Assembly: GCF_022271435.1 (NCBI RefSeq)
Contig: NZ_JAFIQY010000002.1
Coordinates: 62,001 to 126,000 of the forward strand
Origin: Streptomyces monomycini
GTDB taxonomy: Bacteria; Actinomycetota; Actinomycetes; Streptomycetales; Streptomycetaceae
Direction of reading: 5' to 3'
Length of the DNA stretch: 64,000 nucleotides
Shown: positions 37,341 to 47,295 of the stretch, piece after piece
How positions within the stretch are numbered: the first letter of the stretch is position 1
Layout: every line of letters begins with the position of its first letter
Notes under the pieces: generated by a model
Databases searched by the model: none
Told to the model about the DNA's origin: nothing
Seen by the model: the letters and a program-made list of their open reading frames with translations, nothing else
Position numbers and translations under genes: made by a program

Positions 37341-38573
37341 CTAGTCGCCGATCAGGGCGTCCACGAATGCCTCCGGCTCGAACGGCGCCAGGTCGTCCGC
37401 GCCCTCGCCGAGGCCGACGAGCTTGACCGGCACGCCCAGCTCACGCTGGACCGCGACGATGATGCCGCCCTTGGCCGTGCCGTCCAGCTTGGTCAGCACG
37501 ACACCGGTGATGTCCACGACCTCCGCGAACACGCGGGCCTGCACCAGGCCGTTCTGGCCGGTGGTGGCGTCCAGGACGAGGAGCACCTCGCCGACCGGGC
37601 CGTGCTTCTCCACGACCCGCTTGACCTTGCCCAGCTCGTCCATCAGGCCGGTCTTGGTGTGCAGCCGGCCGGCGGTGTCGACGAGGACCACGTCGGCGCC
37701 CTCGGCGATACCTTCCTTCACCGCGTCGAAGGCGATCGAGGCCGGGTCGCCGCCCTCCGGACCGCGGACCGTACGGGCGCCGACCCGCTCGCCCCAGGTC
37801 TGGAGCTGGTCGGCGGCGGCGGCGCGGAAGGTGTCGGCGGCGCCGAGGACGACCGACTTGCCGTCGGCGACCAGGACACGGGCCAGCTTGCCGGTGGTGG
37901 TGGTCTTGCCGGTGCCGTTGACGCCGACGACCATGACGACACCGGGGATCTCCTGGCCGTCCTTGCCCACGGCGTTGTCGGTGGCGACCGCGCGGTCCTG
38001 GTCCGTACCGATCAGCTTGAGCAGTTCTTCGCGCAGCAGCACGCGCAGCTCCTCGGGGGTACGGGTGCCGAGCACCTTCACGCGCTCGCGCAGCCGCTCG
38101 ACCAGCTCCTGCGTGGGCGCGACGCCCACGTCGGCGGTGAGCAGCGTGTCCTCGATCTCCTCCCAGGTGTCCTCGTCGAGGTGTTCGCGGGAGAGCAGCG
38201 TCAGCAGACCCTTGCCCAGCGAGTTCTGGGAGCGGGAGAGCCGGGCGCGCAGCCGCACGAGCCGGCCGGCGGTCGGCTCCGGGACCTCGACCTCGGGGGC
38301 GGCGGGGGCCGCCGGCTCTTCGACGGGCGCCTCGACGGGCGCCTCGGCCGGCGGCAGGACGACTTCTTCTATGGTGCGACGGGTTTCGTCGCGGGGGGTC
38401 TCGGCGTCCTCGCCCACCTGCGGTTCCGCAGGGGGCGCGGTGACGGACGGAGTGGTCGGCGGGGCCGGCGGCAGCTGCTTCTTCCTGCGGCTGCTGATGA
38501 CGAGCCCGCTGGTCGCGCCGAGTACGACCACGGCGATGACAGCGATGACTACAACGAGGGTGACGATGTCCAT
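37341..38573 (-). CDS. ftsY: Signal recognition particle receptor FtsY
   Basis: A 410-residue SRP receptor. A single N-terminal membrane helix (DIVTLVVVIAVIAVVVLG), a Pro/Glu-rich acidic linker to about residue 110, then the NG GTPase domain with G1 GVNGTGKTTTTGKLA, DTAGR and TKLDGTAKGG. It receives Ffh-ribosome complexes at the membrane. The ATG at 38573 gives MDIVTLVVV, the usual actinobacterial start. Confidence 0.97.
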   Translation of the reverse strand: MDIVTLVVVIAVIAVVVLGATSGLVISSRRKKQLPPAPPTTPSVTAPPAEPQVGEDAETPRDETRRTIEEVVLPPAEAPVEAPVEEPAAPAAPEVEVPEPTAGRLVRLRARLSRSQNSLGKGLLTLLSREHLDEDTWEEIEDTLLTADVGVAPTQELVERLRERVKVLGTRTPEELRVLLREELLKLIGTDQDRAVATDNAVGKDGQEIPGVVMVVGVNGTGKTTTTGKLARVLVADGKSVVLGAADTFRAAAADQLQTWGERVGARTVRGPEGGDPASIAFDAVKEGIAEGADVVLVDTAGRLHTKTGLMDELGKVKRVVEKHGPVGEVLLVLDATTGQNGLVQARVFAEVVDITGVVLTKLDGTAKGGIIVAVQRELGVPVKLVGLGEGADDLAPFEPEAFVDALIGD

Positions 38574-39065
38574 AACCCACCCAGTATCGGTCACACCCCG
38601 CCGTGCGGGCCCGCACACGCCGAACCTGGACGTCGACTGTCCGGGTTCACCCCGCCGTGGGTCCGGTCACGGACCGGTGGAGGAAATGTCCGGACATCGC
38701 GTAGCACCGCAGGAGATGCGATCCACCGGCTCATGCAGGCCGCCCGACACCCCCCGGACTACCTCACACCGGCGTCCCCGCGCCACGCGCGCCGCCCGGA
38801 TCCGACGCGCCGGACGGCCGCCGAAAGCGCCGGCCCCGGCCGCCGAACACACGGCCTGACCTGCACCTGAGCCGACCGCGCGGGATGCCCCGACGAATGC
38901 GGGGACCACGGGTGGTCGTCGTTGGACACAACAAGGCGTATGAACCGAAGTTGGATCAAAGTACGATAGCTCTCGGCTGCGCAACGCGCGTAGAGTCCTG
39001 GCAACCCCCTCCCCTTCGCCAGGCATCACAGCCGCTGCCTGAACCCGCACGGAGACACCTGCACC
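38574..39065. other. Divergent spacer between ftsY and the NCS1 permease gene
   Basis: 492 bases. The left part is GC-rich without structure I can name. 38920-38975 is clearly AT-richer (ACACAACAAGGCGTATGAAC and GGATCAAAGTACGATAGC) and is the likely promoter of the permease gene. A weak TTGGAC is present, but no well-spaced -10 can be assigned. No coding sequence seen. Confidence 0.5.
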
Positions 39066-40547
39066 ATGGGCACCACGTCCACGGACACCAAGTCCGCTCC
39101 TGAAACCGAAGGCGCCGTCGAGCAACGAGGCATCGAGCCCGTCCCCGACCACGAACGCCACGGCCGCGTCCGCGAACTCTTCCCGACCTGGGTCGCCGCC
39201 AACATCAGCGTGCTGCTGCTCACCATGGGTGCCTCCCTGGTGATCACCAACGGGCTGAACTTCTGGCAGGTCCTGATCGTGGCCGCCATCGCCTCCGTCA
39301 TCTCCTTCGGCATGGTCGGCGTGCTGTCGGTCTCCGGCAAGTGGGGCGGCGCCCCCGGCGCGATGCTCTCCCGCGCCGCCTTCGGCGTGCGGGGCAACTA
39401 CTTCCCGGGCGCGATCCTGTGGGTGGCCCGCTTCGGCTGGGAGACGATCAACGCGGTCAGCGGCGCGTACGCCGTGCTGACGGTCCTGAAGCTGCTGTTC
39501 GGCATCGAGGCCAACAACGTCCTCACCGTGATCACGCTGCTGCTCTTCGTCGCGACGACGTTCCTGGTCAGCGGCATGGGCCGGAAGGCCCTCAACGTCT
39601 GCAACAAGTACTCGACGTACCTGTTCAGCGTCTTCAGCGTCATGGTGCTGGTCTATCTGATCGCCGAGATGCCGTGGGGGAAGATCTTCTCCCAGTCGGC
39701 GGGCAGCACCGCGCTGATGATCGCCGGTATCGGCACCATCGCGGCGGGCGGCATCAGCTGGGTGCCCACCGGTCCGGACTTCGCGCGCTACCTGCCGCAC
39801 TCCGCCTCCGGCAAGAAGATCGTCGGCACCACCGTCTCCGGCGCGGCCCTGGTGATGGTCCCGATGGTGCTGATGGGCGGCATCATGGCCGTCTCCAAGC
39901 CCGACCTGGCCAACCAGAACACCGACCCGATGTCCTTCCTCGGCGAGGTCCTGCCGACCTGGCTGGCGATCCCCTACCTGATCACCGCGCTGGTCGGGAT
40001 GCTGCTGATCAACAGCCTGTCGATGTACTCGGCCGGTTTCACCGCGCAGACCATGGGCGTCAAGCTGCCCCGCGCCATGGCCGTGAGCATCAACGCGATC
40101 ATCAGCCTGGTCGGCGGCGCGTTCATGATGCTGGTGGCCAAGGACTTCATCGGCCAGTTCATCACCTTCCTGACGCTGCTCGCGGTGTCCTTCTCCGCCT
40201 GGATCGGGGTGTACGCCGTCGACATGGCGCGCCGCCGGAACATGGCGGTCCGCTACGACGGCGACAGCCTGATGAACGTCAGCCGCACCAGCCGCTACTG
40301 GTACGCGGGCGGCTTCTGCTGGCAGGCGCTGACGGCCTGGGCCGCGGCGCTGGTGGTGGGCCTGTGCCTGACCAAGGTCACCTGGTTCACCGGGCCGCTG
40401 GCGGACACCTGGCCGGGGCAGCACGGTCTGGGCTGGGCGGCCACGATCGTGATCGCCGCGGTGGTCTTCGCGGTGCTGCCGAAGCCGAAGGAGACGGTGC
40501 CCGCGGGCGCCGCCGCCCCGGCCGAGGAGCCGGCGCCGGTCGGCTGA
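39066..40547 (+). CDS. NCS1-family cytosine/purine/allantoin-type permease
   Basis: A 493-residue membrane protein with about 12 helices and NCS1 motifs: GVRGNYFPGAILWVARFGWE, SWVPTGPDFARYLP and SLSMYSAGFTAQTMGVKLPR. It should import a nucleobase or related ring compound with sodium or protons; the substrate cannot be told. The next plus-strand gene encodes a flavin oxidoreductase, 92 bases away. Together they form an insertion between ftsY and glcP. Confidence 0.88.
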   Translation: MGTTSTDTKSAPETEGAVEQRGIEPVPDHERHGRVRELFPTWVAANISVLLLTMGASLVITNGLNFWQVLIVAAIASVISFGMVGVLSVSGKWGGAPGAMLSRAAFGVRGNYFPGAILWVARFGWETINAVSGAYAVLTVLKLLFGIEANNVLTVITLLLFVATTFLVSGMGRKALNVCNKYSTYLFSVFSVMVLVYLIAEMPWGKIFSQSAGSTALMIAGIGTIAAGGISWVPTGPDFARYLPHSASGKKIVGTTVSGAALVMVPMVLMGGIMAVSKPDLANQNTDPMSFLGEVLPTWLAIPYLITALVGMLLINSLSMYSAGFTAQTMGVKLPRAMAVSINAIISLVGGAFMMLVAKDFIGQFITFLTLLAVSFSAWIGVYAVDMARRRNMAVRYDGDSLMNVSRTSRYWYAGGFCWQALTAWAAALVVGLCLTKVTWFTGPLADTWPGQHGLGWAATIVIAAVVFAVLPKPKETVPAGAAAPAEEPAPVG

Positions 40548-40639
40548 TTCGGCGCCCGCACCCTTCTCACCTGATGTGACGTCAGCTAGCGTCCCCTTCG
40601 CCATCCGGGCCCACCGCCTCGGTGAAGGGGACGTTCGTC

Positions 40640-41629
40640 ATGCCCGCAACGGTCCTGCGCCTCAACCTCGCCGACCCCTCCCCCACCCCCGCCGCGCTCG
40701 GCACGCGCTACCGGGCGGCCGTGGAGATGGCCGCCTTCGCCGACGACCGGGGCCTGACCACGGTCCAGACCGAGGAGCACCACGCCACGGACAACGGCTG
40801 GATGCCCGCGCCGCTGGCGTTCGCCGGCAGCGTCCTGGGCGCCACCCGGCGGATCACCGTCACCGTCTCCGCGCTGATCACGCCGCTGTACGATCCGCTG
40901 CGGCTGGCCGAGGAGATCGCCGTACTGGATCTCTTGAGCGGCGGCCGGCTGGTCACCGTGGCAGGCCTCGGCTACCGGCCCGAGGAGTACGCGGCGCACG
41001 GCCGGGACTGGCACTGGCGGGGCAAGCTCCAGGACGAGGTGCTGGAGACGCTGCTCGCCGCCTGGAAGGGTGAACCGTTCCGCTACCGGGGCCGCACCGT
41101 GCGGGTCACCCCGCGCCCGTACACCCAGCCGCATCCGCTCCTGCTCGTCGGCGGGAGTTCCCGGGCCGCCGCGCGCCGGGCCGCGCGGCTGGGGCTGCCC
41201 TTCTTCCCCAGCGCGCGTCTGCCCGAGCTGGAGGCGTACTACCACGCGCGGCGCGCCGAGTACGGGACCGAGGGCTGGGTGCTGCAACCCGACGCCCATA
41301 CGAGTCTGCTGCACGTGTCCGAGGATCCGGACCGGTCCTGGGCCGAGTACGGCGGGTATCTGCTGCATGAGGCGCGTACGTACGCCTCGTGGCAGGCCCC
41401 CGGCGCGGAGTCGGCCGTGCGGTCCGCCGCCGACGACGTGGCGGCGCTGCGGCGGGAGGGGGTCTACCGGATCGTGACACCCGAGGAGTGTGTGCGGCTG
41501 GCCGGGGAGGCGGGGCCGGCGGGGTCGCTGATCCTGCATCCGCTGTGCGGCGGGATGCCGGTGGACGAAGGCTGGCGTTCCGTACACCTGTTCGCGGAGC
41601 GCGTGGTTCCGCACCTGAAGGGGAGCTGA
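40640..41629 (+). CDS. LLM-class flavin-dependent oxidoreductase
   Basis: A 329-residue luciferase-like monooxygenase fold: VEMAAFADDRGLTTVQTEEHH, LAFAGSVLGATRRITVTVSA, VLDLLSGGRLVTVAGLGYRPEEY and PHPLLLVGGSSRAAARRAAR. It should use FMN or F420. The ATG at 40640 has AAGGGG nine bases before. It may act on the compound imported by the upstream NCS1 permease; this rests only on adjacency. A strong terminator follows. Confidence 0.85.
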   Translation: MPATVLRLNLADPSPTPAALGTRYRAAVEMAAFADDRGLTTVQTEEHHATDNGWMPAPLAFAGSVLGATRRITVTVSALITPLYDPLRLAEEIAVLDLLSGGRLVTVAGLGYRPEEYAAHGRDWHWRGKLQDEVLETLLAAWKGEPFRYRGRTVRVTPRPYTQPHPLLLVGGSSRAAARRAARLGLPFFPSARLPELEAYYHARRAEYGTEGWVLQPDAHTSLLHVSEDPDRSWAEYGGYLLHEARTYASWQAPGAESAVRSAADDVAALRREGVYRIVTPEECVRLAGEAGPAGSLILHPLCGGMPVDEGWRSVHLFAERVVPHLKGS

Positions 41630-41712
41630 GGCGCCGGCCCGCTTCCTTGCTTCAACGGAAAACCATTCGCGAGGAAAAGAAGTGCCCGCAAGCCCGGGTC
41701 CGCAATAAAGGA

Positions 41713-41745
41713 GCTGCCCCGGTCCGACGGACGGACCGGGGCAGC
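41713..41745. terminator. Bidirectional terminator between the LLM oxidoreductase gene and glcP
   Basis: A perfect 14-base-pair stem, GCTGCCCCGGTCCG with CGGACCGGGGCAGC, and the loop ACGGA. It sits between the convergent genes. T runs are short. Confidence 0.88.
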
Positions 41746-41783
41746 TGCCCACAACTGAGGAGAAGGGCTGGCGGGGGGGGTTG

Positions 41784-43202
41784 TTAGCCCATCTCCTCCA
41801 ACGCCTTGCCCTTGGTCTCCTTCACGAATTTCAGCACGAAGGGGATCGAGAGCAGAGCGAAGATCATGTAGATCACGTACGTACCCGAAAGATTCCAGTC
41901 GGAAAGGCTCGGGAAGCTGGCAGTGATGGCCCAGTTGGCGATCCACTGCGCACACGCCGCGACACCGAGCGCAGCGGCGCGGATCTTGTTCGGGAACATC
42001 TCACCGAGGAAGACCCAGACCACGACGCCCCAGGACAGGGCGAAGAAGAGCACGAAGGCGTGGGCCGCGACCAGGGCGACCGTGCCCTGGGCGGTCGGCA
42101 GCGTGCCGTCCGCGGTCTTCGAGGCGAAGGCCCAGGCCTCCAGCGCGAGGGCGACGGCCATACCGGCGGAGCCGATCAGCGCCAGCGGACGGCGGCCGAT
42201 CCGGTCCACGAAGACCATCGCGATCACGGTGCCGAGGATGTTGATGATCGAAGTGGTGAAGCTGTAGAAGAACGAGCTGCTCGGGTCGATGCCGACGGAC
42301 TGCCACAGCGTCGAGGAGTAGTAGAACGCCACGTTGATGCCGACGAGCTGCTGGAAGACCGACAGGCCGATGCCGATCCACACGATCGGCAGGAAGCCGA
42401 ACCTGCCGCCCAGCAGGTCCTTGAAGCTGGACTTGTGCTCCCGGCGCATCGCCTCCTTGATCTCCGAGACGCGGGTGTCCAGGTCGATGCCCTGGCCCTC
42501 GACCTCGGCCAGCACCTCCTTGGCCTTGTCGGTCTTGCCGACGGAGATCAGGAAGCGGGGCGACTCGGGGATCGCGAAGGAGAGCAGCCCGTAGAGCACG
42601 GCCGGTACGACCATCACGCCGAGCATCCACTGCCAGGCCTCCAGGCCCGCCACCTTGCCGCGCTGGTCACCGCCGGCGAGGTTGAGGATGCCCCAGTTCA
42701 CCAGCTGCGAGATCGCGATGCCGATGACGATCGCGGCCTGCTGGAAGGAGCCCAGGCGCCCCCGGTACGCGGGCGGCGCGACCTCGGCGATGTAGGCCGG
42801 GCCGATGACCGACGCCATACCGATCGCGATACCGCCCAGGACGCGCCACATGGCCAGGTCCCACAGGGCGAACGGCAGCGCCGAGCCGACCGCGCTGACC
42901 GTGAAGAGCGCCGCGGCGATCTGCATGACGCGGATCCGGCCGATGCGGTCGGCGATCCGGCCGGCCGTGGCGGCGCCGATGGCGCAGCCGATCAGCGCGA
43001 TGGCGATCACCTGGGCGAGCCCCGCGGAGCCCACTTCGTAGCGGCCGCGGATCGCCTCGACGGCGCCGTTGATCACGGAGCTGTCGTAGCCGAAGAGGAA
43101 GCCGCCCATCGCGGCAGCCGCGGTGATGAAGATGACGTGGCCGAGGTGGTCCGGCTGGGCCTTGCGGCCTTCCGGAGTCGTCGGCGGCGCGGTGCTGGTC
43201 AA
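41784..43202 (-). CDS. glcP: MFS sugar porter, GlcP-type glucose permease
   Basis: A 472-residue sugar:proton symporter with 12 helices and family signatures: GGFLFGYDSSVINGA, ADRIGRIRV, PESPRFLISVGK, FQQLVGINVAFYYSS, DRIGRRPLALIG and FVKETKGKALEE. It closely fits GlcP, the major glucose permease of Streptomyces coelicolor, which also lies between ftsY and smc. A well-formed promoter and an operator-like palindrome lie about 95-135 bases upstream. Confidence 0.92.
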   Translation of the reverse strand: MTSTAPPTTPEGRKAQPDHLGHVIFITAAAAMGGFLFGYDSSVINGAVEAIRGRYEVGSAGLAQVIAIALIGCAIGAATAGRIADRIGRIRVMQIAAALFTVSAVGSALPFALWDLAMWRVLGGIAIGMASVIGPAYIAEVAPPAYRGRLGSFQQAAIVIGIAISQLVNWGILNLAGGDQRGKVAGLEAWQWMLGVMVVPAVLYGLLSFAIPESPRFLISVGKTDKAKEVLAEVEGQGIDLDTRVSEIKEAMRREHKSSFKDLLGGRFGFLPIVWIGIGLSVFQQLVGINVAFYYSSTLWQSVGIDPSSSFFYSFTTSIINILGTVIAMVFVDRIGRRPLALIGSAGMAVALALEAWAFASKTADGTLPTAQGTVALVAAHAFVLFFALSWGVVVWVFLGEMFPNKIRAAALGVAACAQWIANWAITASFPSLSDWNLSGTYVIYMIFALLSIPFVLKFVKETKGKALEEMG

Positions 43203-43296
43203 CGTGTACTCCAGTGCCCGGCTGCGCTGCCGGGCGTAGGGGGCTGGCCCTTCCAGTGGCGCATAGGTTGGGGGTACCCACCACTTGAAGGTAAAA

Positions 43297-43336
43297 GCAA
43301 CGTTGCAGACCCTATGCCTTCAAGTTTCGAAGTCAA
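43297..43336 (-). promoter_or_regulatory. glcP promoter with operator-like palindrome at the start site
   Basis: On the minus strand, TTGACT (43336-43331) and TAGGGT (43314-43309) are separated by 16 bases, a good vegetative-type promoter. The expected start point falls inside GCAACGTTGC (43297-43306), a perfect 10-base palindrome of the kind bound by LacI-family repressors. A 9-base inverted repeat, ACTTGAAGG at 43283-43291 and CCTTCAAGT at 43317-43325, brackets the palindrome. Sugar-responsive repression of glcP is inferred. Confidence 0.7.
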
Positions 43337-43447
43337 TAGGTCGTGATGAATTTGTTTCGGCAGAGCTTCGCGGTCTTTGCGTTCAAGTTATGAACCATGC
43401 GGGTGTCGCAGAACACATGTATGCCACACCGGGTACCCCGCGCGCGG

Positions 43448-46400
43448 TCACCGAAGCCGCTGGCTGATCACCTTCGAGACGCCGTCGCCCTGCATCGACA
43501 CCCCGTACAGCGCGTCGGCGACCTCCATCGTCCGCTTCTGGTGCGTGATCACGATCAGCTGGGAGCTCTCCTGCAGCTCCTCCATGATCCCGATCAGCCG
43601 CTGCAGGTTGGTGTCGTCCAGCGCCGCCTCGACCTCGTCCATCACGTAGAACGGGCTGGGGCGCGCCTTGAAGATCGAGACCAGCAGCGCCACCGCGGTC
43701 AGTGAACGCTCGCCTCCGGACAGCAGCGACAGCCGCTTGACCTTCTTGCCCGGCGGCCGGGCCTCCACGTCCAGGCCCGTGGTCAGCATGTGGTCCGGGT
43801 CGGTCAGCACCAGCCGCCCCTCGCCGCCCGGGAAGAGCCGCGCGAAGACGCCCTCGAACTCCCTGGCGGTGTCGTGGAAGGCCTCGGTGAAGACCTGCTC
43901 CACCCGCTCGTCGACCTCCTTGACCACCCGCAGCAGGTCGGTCCGGGTCTTCTTCAAGTCTTCAAGCTGCTCGCTGAGGAACTGGTGCCGCTCCTCCAGC
44001 GCGGCGAACTCCTCCAGCGCCAGCGGGTTCACCTTCCCGAGCTGCTGATACGCCCGCTCGGCGGCCTTGAGCCGCTGCTCCTGCTCGGCCCGTACGTAGG
44101 CCACCGGCCGGTTGCGCGGGTGCTCCGGGTCGGCCGGCAGCTCCTCGCCCTGCGCGGCCGGGGACGGCGGTACGGGCTGGTCGGGGCCGTACTCGGCCGC
44201 CAGCGCGGCGGGCTCGACGCCCAGCTCCTCCAGCGCCTTGGCCTCCAGCTGCTCGATCCGCATCCGCTTCTCGGCGCCCAGCACCTCGCCGCGGTGCACC
44301 GAGTCCGTCAGCTTGTCCAGCTCGCCCTTCAGCTCCCGGCTCGCGTTGCGCTCGGCGACCAGCGCCTGCTCGCGCTCCTGCTTGGCCAGCTCCGCCGTCA
44401 GCCGCTCCTCCTCGGCGCGTACGACCGAGACCTCGACGTGGGCCAGCAGCTGCCGCGCCCCGGAGGCCACCGCGGACGCCACCGCCGCCTCGTGGCGGGC
44501 CCGGGCGCGCCGCTGCTCGGCACGGGTCCGCGCCTCGCGTTCGGCCCGCGCCGCGCGGTCCAGACCGTCGGCCCGGCCCGCGAGGGCCTTGACCCGCTCC
44601 TCGTGCGTACGGGCCTGGAGGCGGGCCTCCATCTCCGTCTGCCGCGCGTTGGCGCCGTCCGCGGCCAGCCGGTCCCGTACGGAGGTGTCCGGCTCCTCGT
44701 CGCCGGGCTCCTCCTCGGCCACGGCCAGCCGCGCGGCCAGTTCCTCGGCCTCTTCGGTCGCCCGTTCGAGTGCTTCTTCCGCCTTCGCGGCGGCCGCGGC
44801 CGAGCGCTCCGCCTCGTCGGCGGCGCCGCGCGCCTGGCCGCCGAGACGGCCCAGGTCACCCGCGACACGGGACTTCTCGCGGTCGGCGGCGCTCCGGCGC
44901 TCCCCCGCTTCCTCGGCCAGCCGCGCGCACGCGTCCCGCCGCTCCCGCGCCGCCTCGTGAGCGGCGGTCAGCTCCGCACAGCGTCCGCGCAGTTCGGTGG
45001 CCTCGGCCGCGGCTTCGTCGACGGAGGCCTGTACTTCCAGCAGGCTCGGCGCGCCGGCCGACCCGCCCTGCGCGAAGTACGCTCCGAGCACGTCGCCTTC
45101 GGCGGTCACCGCCGTCAGCTCCGGCCGGGACGCCACCAGTTCCTCGGCGTCCTCCAGTGAGCCGACGACCACGACATCGCGCAGCAGCCACCGTACGGAG
45201 CGCAGCAAGTCGTCCGGCCCGCTGACCAGTTCGGCCGCGAGCGGCAGGCCGCCGGAATCCACGTCCCGGCTCGTCTCCGGCCCCGCGCCCAGCACCATCG
45301 CGGCCCGTCCCGCGTCCTCCTTGCGCAGGAGGCGAATCGCTTCGGCAGCCGTGGAAGGGCCGGCCACCGCCACGGCGTCCGCCGCCGCGCCGAGTGCCGC
45401 CGCCACCGGCACCTCGTGGCCCGGCGCGACGGTCAGCAGTTCGGCGGCCGGGCCGAGCAGGCCGGTCAGCCGGTCGGCCGCGCCGAGCAGAGCGCCGGTC
45501 CCGTCCTTGCGGCGCAGCCCGAGGGCCAGCGCCTCGTGCCGGGCGGAGACCGCAGCGCGCTGCCGCTCGACGGCCGTGAGCGCGTCGCGCGCGGCGCTCA
45601 GCGCGGCCTCCGCGTCGGCCAGGTCCTGCTTCGCGGCCTCGTGCTGCCGCGCCAGGTCGGCGTCGTCCGCGTCCAGCCCGTCCACCTCGGCCTTGAGCGT
45701 CTCGTACTGCTCCTGGGCGTGGGCCGCGCGCTGCCGCGCCTCGTCCCTGGCCGCGGCCAGCCGACCGATCTCGGCCTGCGCCGAAGCCGCCCGGCCGCGC
45801 GCGGCGGTGACCTGCCCGTGCAGCCTGGCCAGCCCCTCCCGCCGGTCGGCCAGGGCGCGCGCGGCGTCCCGCAGCCGCCGCTCCTCGCCCGCCAACTGGC
45901 GCTCCAGAGCGGACCGGTGCTCAACGGTGTCCTCCAGCGCCCGGCTCGCCGCTTCCAGCGCGGCTTCCAGCTCGGCCTCCTGCTCGCGGACCCGGGCGGC
46001 CTCCCGTTCCAGGTCCTCCGGGTCGCGGCCGCGCCGCTCCTCCGGCGGGGCGGCCGTCGCGCTCTTGACGCGCGCGTCGGCCAGCGAGATCGTGCCGCGC
46101 ACCCGCTCGGCGAGCTGCGACAACTCGTAGTACGTCTGCTGGGCCCGCTGGAGGCGTGGCGTCAGCGTCCGTACCTCTTCCTCCAGGGCGGCCTCGCGCC
46201 GTGTCGCCTCCTTGAGCCGCTGCTCGGCGGTCTCCTTGCGCTGCTTGAGCGCCGCCTCGTCCGCGATCTCCGCGCGCAGCGCCTCGCGCAGCGCCACGAG
46301 GTCGTCGGCGAGCAGCCGCAGCCGGGCGTCGCGCAGGTCGGCCTGGATGACGGCGGCCCGGCGGGCGACGGCGGCCTGCCGGCCCAGCGGCTTGAGCTGC

Positions 46401-46999
46401 CGCCGCAGCTCGTCGGTGAGGTCCTGGACGCGCGCCAGGTTCGCCTTCATCGCCTCCAGCTTCCGCAGCGCCTTCTCCTTGCGCTTGCGGTGCTTGAGGA
46501 CGCCGGCCGCCTCCTCGATGAAGGCGCGGCGCCCCATGGGGTCGGCGTGCAGGACGGAATCGAGCTGGCCCTGGCCGACGATGACGTGCATCTCCCGGCC
46601 GATGCCGGAGTCGGAGAGCAGCTCCTGAATGTCCAGGAGGCGGCAGGTGTCCCCGTTGAGCTGGTACTCGCTGCCGCCGTTGCGGAACATCGTCCGCGTG
46701 ATGGTGACCTCGGCGTAGTCGATGGGCAGGGCGCCGTCGGCGTTGTCGATGGTCAGCGAGACCTCGGCGCGGCCCAGCGGCGGCCGGCCGGTCGTCCCGG
46801 CGAAGATCACGTCTTCCATCTTGCCGCCGCGCAGGGATTTGGCGCCCTGCTCGCCCATGACCCAGGAGAGGGCGTCGACGACATTGGACTTGCCCGAGCC
46901 GTTGGGGCCCACGACACAGGTGATGCCGGGTTCGAATCGCAGTGTCGTGGCGGAGGCGAAGGATTTGAATCCTCGCAGTGTCAGGCTCTTGAGATGCAC
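43448..46999 (-). CDS. smc: Chromosome segregation protein SMC
   Basis: An 1183-residue SMC ATPase. N-terminal Walker A GPNGSGKSNVVDALSWVMGE near 32-51; long coiled coil; hinge around 510-640 (GTGALLGAADRLTGLLGPAA); second coiled coil; C-terminal signature LLSGGERSLTAVALL and Walker B PFYVMDEVEAALDD. With ScpA and ScpB it condenses and segregates chromosomes. The ATG at 46999 gives MHLKSLTLRGFKSFA, the family start. Confidence 0.98.
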   Translation of the reverse strand: MHLKSLTLRGFKSFASATTLRFEPGITCVVGPNGSGKSNVVDALSWVMGEQGAKSLRGGKMEDVIFAGTTGRPPLGRAEVSLTIDNADGALPIDYAEVTITRTMFRNGGSEYQLNGDTCRLLDIQELLSDSGIGREMHVIVGQGQLDSVLHADPMGRRAFIEEAAGVLKHRKRKEKALRKLEAMKANLARVQDLTDELRRQLKPLGRQAAVARRAAVIQADLRDARLRLLADDLVALREALRAEIADEAALKQRKETAEQRLKEATRREAALEEEVRTLTPRLQRAQQTYYELSQLAERVRGTISLADARVKSATAAPPEERRGRDPEDLEREAARVREQEAELEAALEAASRALEDTVEHRSALERQLAGEERRLRDAARALADRREGLARLHGQVTAARGRAASAQAEIGRLAAARDEARQRAAHAQEQYETLKAEVDGLDADDADLARQHEAAKQDLADAEAALSAARDALTAVERQRAAVSARHEALALGLRRKDGTGALLGAADRLTGLLGPAAELLTVAPGHEVPVAAALGAAADAVAVAGPSTAAEAIRLLRKEDAGRAAMVLGAGPETSRDVDSGGLPLAAELVSGPDDLLRSVRWLLRDVVVVGSLEDAEELVASRPELTAVTAEGDVLGAYFAQGGSAGAPSLLEVQASVDEAAAEATELRGRCAELTAAHEAARERRDACARLAEEAGERRSAADREKSRVAGDLGRLGGQARGAADEAERSAAAAAKAEEALERATEEAEELAARLAVAEEEPGDEEPDTSVRDRLAADGANARQTEMEARLQARTHEERVKALAGRADGLDRAARAEREARTRAEQRRARARHEAAVASAVASGARQLLAHVEVSVVRAEEERLTAELAKQEREQALVAERNASRELKGELDKLTDSVHRGEVLGAEKRMRIEQLEAKALEELGVEPAALAAEYGPDQPVPPSPAAQGEELPADPEHPRNRPVAYVRAEQEQRLKAAERAYQQLGKVNPLALEEFAALEERHQFLSEQLEDLKKTRTDLLRVVKEVDERVEQVFTEAFHDTAREFEGVFARLFPGGEGRLVLTDPDHMLTTGLDVEARPPGKKVKRLSLLSGGERSLTAVALLVSIFKARPSPFYVMDEVEAALDDTNLQRLIGIMEELQESSQLIVITHQKRTMEVADALYGVSMQGDGVSKVISQRLR

Positions 47000-47295
47000 G
47001 CCGTTGGACTCTACCGTTCGGCCCCCGCGGGAAGCCGCCCCGGCACGGGGGCTCCGGCGCGGCCGCCCGGATGCGGGGCGCGGGGCCGTCCCCCGGGCGT
47101 CCGCGCTCCTCGTGGCGGTGTGATTTCGGTTTCGTTGCTGAAGGTGCAGGGCACATCAGACGGTGAGGGCCGACCGGGAGCCGAAGAGAAAAGCGACGGA
47201 AAACGACGAAGGGACGCCGAAGCGTCCCTTGAAGATCTTGCTAGCGGTGCCTCAAGCGGCTGGCGAAACAGCCCGCCGGCCCCGGGGGAACGGGG

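Noticed and set aside
41781..43346. Plus-strand 521-codon open frame opposite glcP
   Set aside because: A His/Asp/Arg-rich shadow of the sugar porter gene, without any domain or start signal.
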